NCBI RefSeq assembly: GCF_003363715.1
Contig: NZ_QREV01000017.1
Location: 1 to 64,000, forward strand
Reading direction: 5' to 3'
Source: Parabacteroides acidifaciens
Lineage (GTDB): Bacteria; Bacteroidota; Bacteroidia; Bacteroidales; Tannerellaceae
DNA length: 64,000 nucleotides
Shown here: piece after piece, positions 16,864 to 27,600 of the stretch
Layout: each line of letters opens with the position of its first letter
Numbering within the stretch: position 1 is the first letter of the stretch
Translations under genes and position numbers: made by a program
The notes under the pieces: generated by a model
Databases searched by the model: none
What the model was told of the DNA's origin: nothing
Seen by the model: only the letters and a program-made list of their open reading frames with translations

Positions 16864-18858
16864 TCATAACATTTCCACAATAAAGCGGTACGTCAGTGAG
16901 CCTTCGTTCCACATACTGAAATTCGTTCCCCAAAGATTGTTACTCAGGTTAAAATGAATACCGCCACGCTTATCCGGATATCGGGTCGAATAGTTGATAC
17001 CTCTTGCTTCCCCCACATTGATCAGGAAAGCAGCCTCGCTCCAGATACGGACCGTTCCGCCGGAAGTGATCAAATCAACGTAACGGTCTATTCCGTGCTG
17101 CTGCCGGTTCCCTTTCTCCACCACATCGAGCAGGTCGACCGTCGCCCCTGTTTTCTCGGCAACAAGCGAGACGATATCGTCCGTATTGAATGAAAGCCAA
17201 TAGGCTTCGGGAAGACGGACTGCCGGTTTATTGAAAATGATCAATTCTATTTCTGCTTTCTTTCCATCCCTGTAAGTCAGGCTGTTTACGATCATCTTCT
17301 CCGGATACACACGTGCATCCACGCCTTCATGCCGAGGGAAAGACAGTTCCGAGAGCGTGCGCGTTCCTTTCTTCTCCTTCTGTACTTCCCGTTTTACGAC
17401 CAGCGCAGGCAAAGAGACACTGACAGCCTTCGAACGGTCCAATCCGGTTTTGCCCAGATCATCCAGCGCCCAATTATAACGGGCACGCAGATAATTATCC
17501 AGATAGCGATCGTAGTCATGGCTGTCATACATCTGGTAAAACAGGCCTTCCACTTTTAATTTATCATTTTTCAACAAAGAGAGTTTCCAGGGTTCGGGTC
17601 GTACGCCGACATTCTTTTTCGAGAATACCGGCAATACGGGAGAATCGATTTCCTTCATCCTGGCCAATGCCTCCTGTTGCAAATGTTCAGGCAAGCAATT
17701 GATCGCATCATAGATATACCAGTCGATCTCTTTCCAGGACTTTTCCACTTTCCGGAACAGTTCGGTCGAACGGGCGGCAAGAAACAGGTCCATGTCATAT
17801 TTATCCCAGTTCCGGAGATGAGTTTTGATATCCATCCCTTGCGTGTGTTCAGCGATCAGTCCGAGTTCCACGGCAAAGTTCAAGGACTCGTCACTGCCAC
17901 GATCCAACGTCTTCTCCCTCAGCCATTTCGAATAGAGAGAAGAGAGCGCCCTGAATTTCGCCATCCGGACCGGAGCACTTCCATATCCATAGATCCAGGT
18001 GTCGCCTATCTCGGAAGTCACGACAGGCAGGGAGGCTTTCATATCCAGTAATTCCTGTGCGATTTCATTGAAGGAAGCAGCTATCAGTTGCGCTTTAGGA
18101 TAACGCTTATGCAGATCGGAGTAGATTTCTTTTACCTTATCATACGAATGCGGTCCATGGTTATCACCGGTAAAGTTGACTGATATAGCTGTCTTTCCTC
18201 CCGGCAGCAGATTTTCGGAACCGTAGTCCTGCTGGTAGACCAAGATCAATTCGTTCCCATCCGGATCCCTCCAGCGGCAAAACTCGGGAACGCCCGGGAT
18301 AGGAGATGCCGGGTTCACTCCAATATGCAGGAAACGGATGCCGGCCCGGTTCATCGGAGCAATGATGCTGCGGGTATGCCCCGGTACATCCGTCATCTTG
18401 GCGGCTATCGTCTTCTTGCCGTACTTCTCGTCCAACTTATGTGCCAGCAACAAATTAGTTTCCAGCAAATCCAGGTTCATCGATTCGGTTTCCACCGTAT
18501 AGGGGACACCGTTCCAGACAATGTCACCCTGCCGGATCGCCTTTTCCAGACGCTCCACGTCCTGATCCGAAGCTGTTTGGAGGTATTTCCAGATCAGCCA
18601 GGAGCCGGTCGTCCAGACATATCTTTCACCGGAGCGGTCCGCCCTCAACTTTTCCGCCACATCCAATGCTTTCGGAATAAACTCGTCGACGTAGCGTTTC
18701 TCAACAACAGAACTCAGATCGGTAAACCCGACATCAAGGTGGGTCTTAAATACGACATAGACCTTCGAGACCTCTTCGTTAACCTGTGCCTGCCCGGCAT
18801 TTATTGTCAGACAGCTGCACAATAGAACTAAATAAAATTTGATAAAAAAAGTTTTCAT
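16864..18858 (-). CDS. DUF5054-type protein with a GH38-like catalytic domain
   Basis: Exported 664-residue protein (signal to about residue 25). The N-terminal half looks like a diverged family 38 alpha-mannosidase barrel: KTHLDVGFTD with His40-x-Asp42 matches the first zinc ligands, and MTDVPGHTRSI with Asp156 and His160 matches the region of the catalytic aspartate (DPFGH in GH38). It is shorter than normal GH38 enzymes (800-1000 residues) and its C-terminal half is unfamiliar. I recall the annotation DUF5054 for such proteins. By context, in a glycosidase operon 6 bases after GH43, it is probably a zinc-dependent glycosidase. That function is inference. Confidence 0.75.
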   Translation of the reverse strand: MKTFFIKFYLVLLCSCLTINAGQAQVNEEVSKVYVVFKTHLDVGFTDLSSVVEKRYVDEFIPKALDVAEKLRADRSGERYVWTTGSWLIWKYLQTASDQDVERLEKAIRQGDIVWNGVPYTVETESMNLDLLETNLLLAHKLDEKYGKKTIAAKMTDVPGHTRSIIAPMNRAGIRFLHIGVNPASPIPGVPEFCRWRDPDGNELILVYQQDYGSENLLPGGKTAISVNFTGDNHGPHSYDKVKEIYSDLHKRYPKAQLIAASFNEIAQELLDMKASLPVVTSEIGDTWIYGYGSAPVRMAKFRALSSLYSKWLREKTLDRGSDESLNFAVELGLIAEHTQGMDIKTHLRNWDKYDMDLFLAARSTELFRKVEKSWKEIDWYIYDAINCLPEHLQQEALARMKEIDSPVLPVFSKKNVGVRPEPWKLSLLKNDKLKVEGLFYQMYDSHDYDRYLDNYLRARYNWALDDLGKTGLDRSKAVSVSLPALVVKREVQKEKKGTRTLSELSFPRHEGVDARVYPEKMIVNSLTYRDGKKAEIELIIFNKPAVRLPEAYWLSFNTDDIVSLVAEKTGATVDLLDVVEKGNRQQHGIDRYVDLITSGGTVRIWSEAAFLINVGEARGINYSTRYPDKRGGIHFNLSNNLWGTNFSMWNEGSLTYRFIVEML

Positions 18859-18864
18859 GATATT

Positions 18865-20295
18865 TTATTTTATTCGATTCTCAAATGTAAACCATTCCAA
18901 ATTCATCAGATCCTGTCCGTCGGGAACAGGCGATGTAGCTTTGAAAACCAACACTAAAGCTCGTTTGCCCGTAGCAGGCTTGATCTCAGTCTCATGTATA
19001 GCGTAAGCGACTTCTCCATCCATCGATGCCACTTCGCAGGTTCCTAACAGTTCACCTGCCGGATCATCCAGATGTATCTCAATCTTACCAGCTTGATTCT
19101 TCCCCCATGTCTTACATACAAAATGAGTGACCATTGACGCATCGAAATCATAATATTTCCAACAGGCACAATCACCATTCCGGATTTCAGACAGATACTC
19201 CACTGGAATATCATCAGCCGGACGACGTACAGCGACTGTCATATTCCCCAACATCAGACAAGCCCTCGCTGCATCCATTCGCAATAGAGGAGAAATAGGG
19301 CCTCCAGCTCCTTGGGTGGTCATTTCGGCTTCCTGAATTGTTCCATCCGGATTAAAGAAGATCGGTTCAAGACATACCTTCCGCATAGAAGTCCCTCCAT
19401 GAGTAGGACGGTGATAGAAGATATACCATTGTCCATCTATTTCTATAATCGAACCATGATTATTCTCGACCCTCCGGTTACTGTGCAGATTGTCAATAAT
19501 AACACCTCGATAGGTATAAGGCCCGAAGGGAGATGTCGCTGTTGCATAGTTCAACGTAGCACAATTCGATTTGCCATGTCGTTGGTGGCCGGCATATATA
19601 TAATAGTAAGTCCCGTTTATCTTACGCACAGAACTGGCTTCATTAAATGCATGTTCCTCATACGTCAGTAAACGTTCATGAACTTCCCCTTCGATGGACA
19701 ACATATCTTTACTCAACTTCGCCCCTTTTGCATTTCCTTGTCCCCAAAACAGATAAGCCTGTCCGTCGTCATCAATAAAAACAGAAGGGTCTATTCCTGT
19801 GATACCTTTTATCGCCAGTCCGTTTTTAAACGGTCCGTAAGGAGAAGAAGAAACCGCTACCCCTTCGTTTTCACCATCGGCAGCCAGACAGTAATACAGA
19901 TAATACTGCCCATCATGATATATGCAGTCCGGCGCATAAAGCACCTCTTCCGTATAATCGGTCTGCTTCCCAGCTCCCTGCGTCGCAAAAGAAAACTGTT
20001 CCACATCCCAATGAACCAGATCAGAAGAGGACATCACATGATAGGAATGGGAACACCAGGCCGTTCCCGGTTCATCCCGGGAACCATACAGATAAATCTT
20101 TCCATCCGGCATCAGCCTTACTTCCGGATCTGCAATATAAACCCCAGCAGGCACAATCGGATTAAGCATCCTGGCCATCGCAATACCCGGATATTTTACT
20201 TCGTCTTGCAACCTTGCCTGTTTGGAAGTACAACCGATGGACAAGATTGTGAAGGCAGACACACACAATAAATTAAATAACAAGACTTTATTCAT
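18865..20295 (-). CDS. Glycoside hydrolase family 43 lipoprotein with C-terminal CBM6-like domain
   Basis: Second GH43 of the locus, unlike the first in sequence. A lipoprotein signal (Cys22 in SIGC) suggests anchoring to the membrane. The propeller carries Asp56 in the ADPEV motif (base), Asp169 in GIDPSV (modulator) and Glu219 in AFNEAS (acid). From about residue 350 a beta-sandwich (CWKYYDFDASMVTHFVCKTW, then GKIEIHLDDPAG) resembles CBM6-type modules often fused to GH43. It is expected to remove arabinofuranosyl, xylosyl or galactosyl units. It lies 6 bases after the GH2 gene and 6 before the DUF5054 gene. Confidence 0.9.
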   Translation of the reverse strand: MNKVLLFNLLCVSAFTILSIGCTSKQARLQDEVKYPGIAMARMLNPIVPAGVYIADPEVRLMPDGKIYLYGSRDEPGTAWCSHSYHVMSSSDLVHWDVEQFSFATQGAGKQTDYTEEVLYAPDCIYHDGQYYLYYCLAADGENEGVAVSSSPYGPFKNGLAIKGITGIDPSVFIDDDGQAYLFWGQGNAKGAKLSKDMLSIEGEVHERLLTYEEHAFNEASSVRKINGTYYYIYAGHQRHGKSNCATLNYATATSPFGPYTYRGVIIDNLHSNRRVENNHGSIIEIDGQWYIFYHRPTHGGTSMRKVCLEPIFFNPDGTIQEAEMTTQGAGGPISPLLRMDAARACLMLGNMTVAVRRPADDIPVEYLSEIRNGDCACWKYYDFDASMVTHFVCKTWGKNQAGKIEIHLDDPAGELLGTCEVASMDGEVAYAIHETEIKPATGKRALVLVFKATSPVPDGQDLMNLEWFTFENRIK

Positions 20296-20301
20296 GGTAA
20301 C

Positions 20302-22821
20302 TTAATTTTCTATCATAATTTTCATTTCCGCCCTTTCCAGCCCTTTCGATTCAACAATCAGATGAAGCGGACCATTACAACCGAACCGGGCTTTTACAAT
20401 CGCTAAATACAAACCATTAAAAGCTGGACGCGTGGTTTCCTGAAAAGGTATCAAACAAGTAGGATCGCCGTTATCCGTTGCAATAACTTCACCTGTACCT
20501 ACTAATGTACATGATATGACATTTTCTGCAGTCGGCACCTCATTTCCATCTTTATCGGTCAAAGAAACCTTTACAAACACCAAATCCTCACCATCCGCCT
20601 TAATGGATGTTTTATCCGGTGTCAGTTTTAATTTAACCGCTTCTCCTGTCGTTCTCACTACTGCTTCAGCCCATTTCTGATTTTGTTTGTAAGCGACAGC
20701 CTTCAATTCGCCCGGTTTATAAATAACATCATCCCACCGTAAGCGATACTCGTAAGGTAGCTTCTTTTTCTTTCCTAACGATTTCCCATTCAAAAACAGT
20801 TCAGCCTCATCACCAGATGTATAAACAAAAACAGGTGTCACCTCTCCCATCCTATCTGGAAAATTCCAATGCGGTAAAATGTGTACCATCGGTAAATCCG
20901 GTAACCAACGGGACTGATACAAATAATAACGATCTTTCGGAAAACCGGCTAAATCCACAATTCCAAAATAGCTACTTCTGGAAGTCGGACGATTCTTTTC
21001 TATTTTTTCCAAGGCTTCTTTTTCCTGTGCCAGCTGCTCACGGTTCAGAGCTTCCGCATGATTCAACAGAACACTGGCATCACTGTTAAACGGGGTCGGC
21101 TCGCCCAAATAATCAAAGCCGGTCCAGACAAATTCGCCGCAGATGGCGGGATATTTATCCAAAGCTGCAAATTCCCAATCGGGCAGTCCTCCCCATCCGG
21201 GTTCCGTCAAATCATAAGAAGAGACATGATGTTTACGCGGGAAATATTCACCACGCGAGCTCATCGTCGAACTTGATTCACTCGAATAGCCCGAAAGGTG
21301 CTCATGTCCTTCTTTATTCAAAAACTTACCATAAAAATCAGGTCCGCCATACACGCCCGCCGCATAATTCATTCCATGTACATCCACTTGCAACTCCGTC
21401 CCATTCATTGCCGACTTACTGGGATAAGAAGCTCCGAATGTCACCGGACGAGTATGATCGAAACGATGTACCACCTCCGTTAGATGACGGGCAACGCCTT
21501 TTTCCGGTTCATATTGTTCATGCACTTCATTGCCGGTACTCCACATGATGACCGACGGATGGTTGCGATCCCGGCAAACCAACGTCTCTATATCTTTTTC
21601 ATGCCATTTATCGAAAAGAGCACTATAATCATTCTTTTTCTTCCCGACCGTCCAACAATCAAAAAGTTCATCCATCACAAGAAACCCCATTTTGTCTGCC
21701 AACTCCAACAATTCCGGTGCAGGAGGATTGTGGGAGGTACGCAACGCATTACAACCAAAACTCTTTAAAATCCGCAACTGGCGTTCCAACGCAACCTTGT
21801 TTATCGCAGCCCCTAATGCCCCCAAATCATGGTGATTGCACGTTCCATTGATCTGTACACGTTTCCCGTTCAGCAAAAAGCCATTATCATGTGTAAAAAG
21901 GATAGTGCGAAAGCCAAAAGGTGTATCATACACATCCACCAATTTGTTTTTATCGTACACCGAAACACATGCCAAATAACGATGGGTATGTTCCAAATCC
22001 CATCTTTTAGGTGATTCCACACGCAAAGAAACCGAGTCCTCCACAGAGGATCCGGCATCCAAAAACATCGAACGTTTGGTTGTGGAAGCCACTTTTTCAC
22101 CGATGACATCATTCGCATCCAATTCATAAATATCAACAGTATATTGCCCTTTTACCGCATATTGCCTGTTATTTTCCACCTCCACATGAACGAATGCCGT
22201 AGCATAAGTATCCGTAATTTCAGGAGTCGTCACGAAAACACCCCAATGCGCCACATGGACCGGTTCGGTTTTTACCAAACGAACATGCCGATAGATACCG
22301 GCTCCCGGATACCAACGCGAACCGAACTTTTCCGTATCTAATCGTACAGCCACAACATTATCCGCTCCATACAGAACATACGGCGTCAAATCTACCCGAA
22401 AAGAGCTGTAACCAAAAGGACGTTCCCCCACTTTCTTTCCATTCAGCCAAACCTCGGCATTCGCCATCGCTCCGTCAAAGTCCAGATAAAACCTCTTCTT
22501 CTTATCTTTGGCTGACACTGTAAAATGTTTCCGATACCAACCGATTCCCTGCCAAGGCAATTTTCCGGTATATCCGTCCAAATCAATACGGAAAGGCCCT
22601 TCAATTGCCCAATCGTGCGGAATATCCAACTTCCGCCAGCTCGTATCGTCAACCTCGTACGCTTCAAGCGAATCCGGTTCAGGCAAACGTGTTCCATCTG
22701 CCTGCAAACCAAACCGTGCAAAACGCCAGTCCCTATCAAAATTCGATACGTTCCGTTGCCCCCAAGCTGATAATCCGAGCAAATTCAGATATGCAATTAC
22801 CAAAAAAAATCCGCACTTCAT
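20302..22821 (-). CDS. Glycoside hydrolase family 2 (DUF4982-containing beta-galactosidase type)
   Basis: Exported retaining glycosidase, 839 residues from the start chosen here. GH2 jelly roll (NFDRDWRF through RHVRLVKTEPVHVAHWGV), Ig-like domain, then the barrel with acid/base Glu432 in STGNEVH and likely nucleophile Glu515 in SGYSSESSS. C-terminal DUF4982 and Ig-like domains follow (SGDEAELFLNGKSLG, then DKTSIKADGEDLVFVKVSL). The frame is open back to 22947, but that extension runs through a strong terminator hairpin (22878-22922). The ATG at 22821 starts a normal signal peptide (KCGFFLVIAYLNLLGLSAWGQ) and has AAAGAGAAAG before it; an ATG at 22851 is the alternative. First enzyme gene after susD. 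Confidence 0.9.
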   Translation of the reverse strand: MKCGFFLVIAYLNLLGLSAWGQRNVSNFDRDWRFARFGLQADGTRLPEPDSLEAYEVDDTSWRKLDIPHDWAIEGPFRIDLDGYTGKLPWQGIGWYRKHFTVSAKDKKKRFYLDFDGAMANAEVWLNGKKVGERPFGYSSFRVDLTPYVLYGADNVVAVRLDTEKFGSRWYPGAGIYRHVRLVKTEPVHVAHWGVFVTTPEITDTYATAFVHVEVENNRQYAVKGQYTVDIYELDANDVIGEKVASTTKRSMFLDAGSSVEDSVSLRVESPKRWDLEHTHRYLACVSVYDKNKLVDVYDTPFGFRTILFTHDNGFLLNGKRVQINGTCNHHDLGALGAAINKVALERQLRILKSFGCNALRTSHNPPAPELLELADKMGFLVMDELFDCWTVGKKKNDYSALFDKWHEKDIETLVCRDRNHPSVIMWSTGNEVHEQYEPEKGVARHLTEVVHRFDHTRPVTFGASYPSKSAMNGTELQVDVHGMNYAAGVYGGPDFYGKFLNKEGHEHLSGYSSESSSTMSSRGEYFPRKHHVSSYDLTEPGWGGLPDWEFAALDKYPAICGEFVWTGFDYLGEPTPFNSDASVLLNHAEALNREQLAQEKEALEKIEKNRPTSRSSYFGIVDLAGFPKDRYYLYQSRWLPDLPMVHILPHWNFPDRMGEVTPVFVYTSGDEAELFLNGKSLGKKKKLPYEYRLRWDDVIYKPGELKAVAYKQNQKWAEAVVRTTGEAVKLKLTPDKTSIKADGEDLVFVKVSLTDKDGNEVPTAENVISCTLVGTGEVIATDNGDPTCLIPFQETTRPAFNGLYLAIVKARFGCNGPLHLIVESKGLERAEMKIMIEN

Positions 22822-22871
22822 CTTTCTCTTTTTTATACTTGTTATACGCATAAATACATTCTCTTTCAAGT

Positions 22872-22922
22872 AAAAAAATATAGCTTTTATCCCTGTATAT
22901 GTCACAGGACTAAAAGCTATAT
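22872..22922 (-). terminator. Strong intrinsic terminator/attenuator between susD and the glycosidase genes
   Basis: On the minus strand a 19-bp stem (ATATAGCTTTTAGTCCTGT pairing with ACAGGGATAAAAGCTATAT, one mismatch and one T-G pair), a 7-base loop and seven T. It sits 26 bases after the susD stop and 51 bases before the GH2 start, so it should lower expression of the enzyme genes relative to susC-susD. Confidence 0.85.
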
Positions 22923-22947
22923 CTTTTACATGAGACACATCAAACAA

Positions 22948-24669
22948 TTAATGCAACCACCATTTATCCTCTTGTTGCTTAATGTTTTCGTTTTGGTCGA
23001 TAGAAGCTTGAGGAATAGGCCAGAAATAACGGCCTTCACCCTCTGCCCAAATCCGTTCTTCGAAAACAAGCGGATTGTCGTGTTTCTGAGTTTCAGGATT
23101 CCAACGTTTCCATCCATAAGCAGGTCCATTGAGTACTTTGGGTGCAATACCCCAACGTATAATATCGTAGTAACGCAATCCTTCAAAAGCTGTTTCTACA
23201 CGACGTTCATGACGCACTTTGGCAATCATATCGCTTTGACTGGTCACAGCTGGATATTCGGGCATTTCGGCACGATTACGGATATCGTTAATGAGACTCA
23301 AGGCTTCGCCTAAGTTTTCGTTTAACTCGATCAATGCTTCAGCCCTCATCAACAAAACATCAGCATAACGGAAGATGGTTATATTCTTATGACCTAACCA
23401 ACGATCAGGTTCCTCCCCTTCCAGGTCAGTCCACTTGGTTAACAGAAAACCAGTACTTACAGGTTCTTTACCTATATAATCGCGACTATTGGGATCTTCT
23501 ACGCCATAATGCGAGTCAACTTTACCACCTTTAATCCATTCCCATCCGGGATGAATAATAGTTGATTTCAAACGAGGGTCACGGAATTCGTATTCGCCAT
23601 AACTCAACATACCAGCTTGGTCCAGAGCAGTACGTTCGGCAACGTGAGGACAATTCAACGCTTCACATTGATCATAGGGGTGACCTTCGATACATTCGTA
23701 TTCATCGACAATATTCTGCAAAGGAAGCAATCCCTTCCAACCACAATATACAGATGAAGGATAAGATAGATTGTTATTCAAGTTGTGAGTCTTCAAAGAA
23801 GGGAAGTATTGACGTTCAAAAATCACTTCGTTGTTGTTTCCATCGGCTTGAGGCCGGAACAGTTCTTCGTAACTATGCTTTTTGGGATCACCATCGTAGG
23901 CACGGTATAAACCATAACGACCACCGTCTATAATAGCTTGAGTAGCTGTCAACACTCTTTTATAAAGATTATCCGTCGATTCCTTACTATTCTTCAAGAA
24001 GCTAATATATTTTGATTTAGCAGCTTCATGCAAAGAGACACGAGCAATCATAGCATTTACCACATCCTCGGTAACACGGCCTGATTCAAAGTTGGGAGCT
24101 TTCTTAATGTCTACTAAACATTCTTCCAGTTCATTAATCACAAATTCGTATACATCGGCACGAGGAGCACGAGTAAGTGCACGCGACTCGTCTACAGTCA
24201 ATACTTTATCCACCAAAGGTACATCCCCAAAGAAGAAAAGCATGTCATAGTAATTCAATGCACGGATGAAACGTACTTCGGCACGCATATGTGCATATTG
24301 TTCCGGAGTGACATAATCTTTAGACAATTCCAAACCATGAAGCACATAGTTCATCTGAGCAATGGATTTGTATTTCCATTCGTCTTCCAGACCACGAGAG
24401 GTGGGGCGTAAATCACCATTGGCAAAATGTTCTAACCCCCACCAAGTCGAGTTATCGGACCAAGCGTCACGAAAAGCGATGATGTTATCGCCATCACCTT
24501 GATAAGCATAATCATAACATCCGTCTACCATCATTTGGGTTTGCTTGGCGTCTTTCCACCAGGCATCTTCTGTAATTTGATCCAACGGAGGTGTTGTCAG
24601 GAAGTCGTCGCATCCTGTTAAGGCAACAGTACAAAGCGTTGCCATCATGATATGTTTTAAAGTTTTCAT
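22948..24669 (-). CDS. SusD/RagB-family outer-membrane lipoprotein
   Basis: Substrate-binding surface lipoprotein of the PUL. The signal is MKTLKHIMMATLCTVALTGC with Cys20, followed by DDFLTTPPLDQITEDAWW, the classic SusD start. The N-terminal TPR-like part includes EVRFIRALNYYDMLFFFGDVPLV. The C-terminal part has the conserved VRHERRVETAFEGLRYYDIIRW and ends FWPIPQASIDQN, both diagnostic. I start it at the ATG 24669; an in-frame ATG at 24690 directly abuts the susC stop but would put seven extra residues before the signal peptide. It pairs with the STN-containing SusC upstream and is followed by a terminator hairpin. Confidence 0.95.
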   Translation of the reverse strand: MKTLKHIMMATLCTVALTGCDDFLTTPPLDQITEDAWWKDAKQTQMMVDGCYDYAYQGDGDNIIAFRDAWSDNSTWWGLEHFANGDLRPTSRGLEDEWKYKSIAQMNYVLHGLELSKDYVTPEQYAHMRAEVRFIRALNYYDMLFFFGDVPLVDKVLTVDESRALTRAPRADVYEFVINELEECLVDIKKAPNFESGRVTEDVVNAMIARVSLHEAAKSKYISFLKNSKESTDNLYKRVLTATQAIIDGGRYGLYRAYDGDPKKHSYEELFRPQADGNNNEVIFERQYFPSLKTHNLNNNLSYPSSVYCGWKGLLPLQNIVDEYECIEGHPYDQCEALNCPHVAERTALDQAGMLSYGEYEFRDPRLKSTIIHPGWEWIKGGKVDSHYGVEDPNSRDYIGKEPVSTGFLLTKWTDLEGEEPDRWLGHKNITIFRYADVLLMRAEALIELNENLGEALSLINDIRNRAEMPEYPAVTSQSDMIAKVRHERRVETAFEGLRYYDIIRWGIAPKVLNGPAYGWKRWNPETQKHDNPLVFEERIWAEGEGRYFWPIPQASIDQNENIKQQEDKWWLH

Positions 24670-24690
24670 TACAATATCTTTTTTATTCAA

Positions 24691-27600
24691 TTAAAACTGT
24701 AGATTTAAACCAAATGAGTACGTTCTGGACAACGGATACGTAAACGCATCAAGTGTTTCAGGGTCGTATCCGGGAGTAAAGTTACTGATGGTAAACAAGT
24801 TGTTTGCCGAGAAGTATAGACGGATATTTGATAATCCTGTTTTCTTCAACAAATCGTTCGAGAAATTATAACCAACCTGTAAGTTCTTCAAACGTAGATA
24901 ACCAGCATTGATCATCCAAAAATCGGATGTCAGATGGTTGAATCCTAATGAGCTTGTAGCTTCCAATAGACGAGGATATTTAGCGTCACGATTGTCTTCA
25001 GACCAATAGTCTAACTGATGCTCGAAGGCCGGACCTTTACCTTGATCCGACAAAGGACGAATGCTGGGACCATTCAATATATAGTTACGTTTACCAACTC
25101 CTTGCATGAAGATACTAAAGTCAAATCCTTTCCATGCACCATTCAGCGTGATACCAAACAAGTAGTGTGGATCGCGGTCGCCAAGAACCACACGGTCGTC
25201 AGTATCAATCACACCATCACCGTTCTGGTCTTTGTACTTCACATCGCCCGGCTTTGCATAACGGCGACTGTACACAGCAGAACTTTCAACCTCTTCCGGT
25301 GTTTGGAACAAACCTAAAGCTTCATAACCGTAGTAAGAGTTCATGGCAAGACCTTCAGCTGTATAACCATCTTTCCAAGGACTCGTTCCACCTAAGTCTT
25401 TTACTTCATTCTTATTATTAGACAAGTTAGCCTGTACACCATAACTGAAGTCACCAATCTTATCATTCCAACTCAATTCTAATTCCCAACCTTTGTTTTG
25501 CACCTCACCAATATTGACATTAGGTTTACCAAAACCATATTCCAATGGTACGGGAAGGCCGATCAAGATGTCTTTTGTATTCTTAATGTAGTAGTCAAAA
25601 GTTACACCCAAACGATTATCCAACATACGAGCATCGAGACCAAAGTCTAACATAGAAGTCTTTTCCCAACCCAAATCAGTGTTTCCCAGTCCACTTAAAT
25701 AAGCCGACAAAATGTATTGATTCCCCAAAGCCGCATTTCCGAAGCCAATAGTTGAATAACTTGGATAAAGACCTATACCGGTAGTAGCACCCGTCAACCC
25801 CCAAGAAGCACGAAGTTTCAAATCATCCAAATAGGTTCGTGTTTTTTCCATGAAACTTTCAGTGCTGATACGCCACGCTGCCGATACAGAGGGGAAGGTA
25901 GACCAACGCTGGCCGCTCGCCAACCGTGAAGAACCATCCGAACGCATCTTCAATGAAAGTAAGTACTTGCTTGCATAGTCGTAGTTTAAGCTACCTATGA
26001 AAGAAGCAATTGCCCAGTGATTAGCTGTCCCCCCGTTTGACCAGTTCTCTTTCGACCCGCCATCGAGCACATGGAGAATATCGGTAGGGAATCCGTCGCG
26101 ATAAGCACCCACGTGATCCCACTTTTCATTTTCTTGTTGATATCCGGCCAAGACGTCAAAGTTGTGTTCACCAAATTTCTTCTGATAAGTAAGCAAAGCC
26201 TGTAAGTTATAGTATTGGTTAAAGTCACGTCCTTCGTCCAAGGCATTTTGCCCCATATAAGTTACCTCCTGGCTGTCATAATCGGTATAACCTACCTGAC
26301 GGTAGAAGGTAGTCGATTTTCCAAACTTAAAGTTCACGTTGGCAATACCTTGGAACTTCAAGGCATCCCAAATATCGTAAGTCACCTTAAAAATACCTGA
26401 TGCATCGTGAGTGTCATTCAAATTGTGACCTCTTTGGTGCAAGTCAGCCATAGGGTTGACTACCGATTTGGGGTTCATTGCATAGCTACCATCGGTATTA
26501 TAAGCGATATCGGTAGGGTTCATTTTATACACATCGATAATGATACCATCCATACCATCAACTTCGTCTTTTTGTCTCAAGATGTAACGCATATCGAATG
26601 ACAAGTTCAACTTTTTAGTAAGTTGAGCATCAACGTTCGAGCGAACATTATATACTTTGTGCTGTGATTCGGGTAATGCACCTGTTTGGTAATCTAAACC
26701 AGCGCTCAAGAAATACTTCACATTCTCAGCACCACCGGTAGCCGAAATAGAGTGGCGAGTGGTGATACTATTCTCGAACATCAAGTCCACCCAGTCAGTA
26801 TTACCATAATGATTAAGATCGGATCCATCAGCAAATTTTCGTATTTGTTCTTCACTATAATATTGGTTTTTACCGTCTTCCGGTTTTAAATTATACATAG
26901 CTTCATTACGCATACGAGCGTATTTTTCCGAGCTAACCATCTTAGGTGTTTCGGTTGGAGTGTTTATCCCCACATAGCCATTGTAACGAAAAACAGGCTT
27001 GCCTGCTTTACCACGCTTGGTAGTAACCAATATGACACCATTTGCTGCACGCGAACCGTATATAGCAGCCGAAGCAGCATCTTTCAAAACCGATACACTC
27101 TCAATATCTTCTACGTTCAAGTAGTTGAAGTTCTCAGCGTCAGTAGGAATACCATCAACTAACAACATTGGTGAACCACCAGAATTCAATGATGTAGCAC
27201 CACGCAACTGCATACTTGCAGCTTGACCCGGACGGCCAGACTGAACGATTGACAACCCCGGTACTTGACCTTGCAATGCATCAGCCACAGAACTAACAGG
27301 GCGATTTTCCAAAACATCGGCCTTAACAGAAGTTACCGCATTAGTCAAGTTACCTTTCTTAACAGTACCATAACCTACTACTACCACTTCGTCCAACGAT
27401 TGCATATCTTCGCGCAATGTTATATTGATTATGCTCTCCTTACCAACTTTCACGACCTGTTCATTAAAACCGATATAGGAAATCTGCAGATTGCTTCCCG
27501 TTGCAACCGTCAATGTGTATTTACCGTCCATATCCGTCACCGTTCCGTTGGTTGTTCCTTTCTCTACTACATTCGCACCAATAACCGGTTCGCCGTTTTC

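Noticed and set aside
20302-22947. Long form of the GH2 protein starting at 22947
   Set aside because: The extra 42 codons run through a strong terminator hairpin and would bury the signal peptide; the start at 22821 or 22851 fits better.
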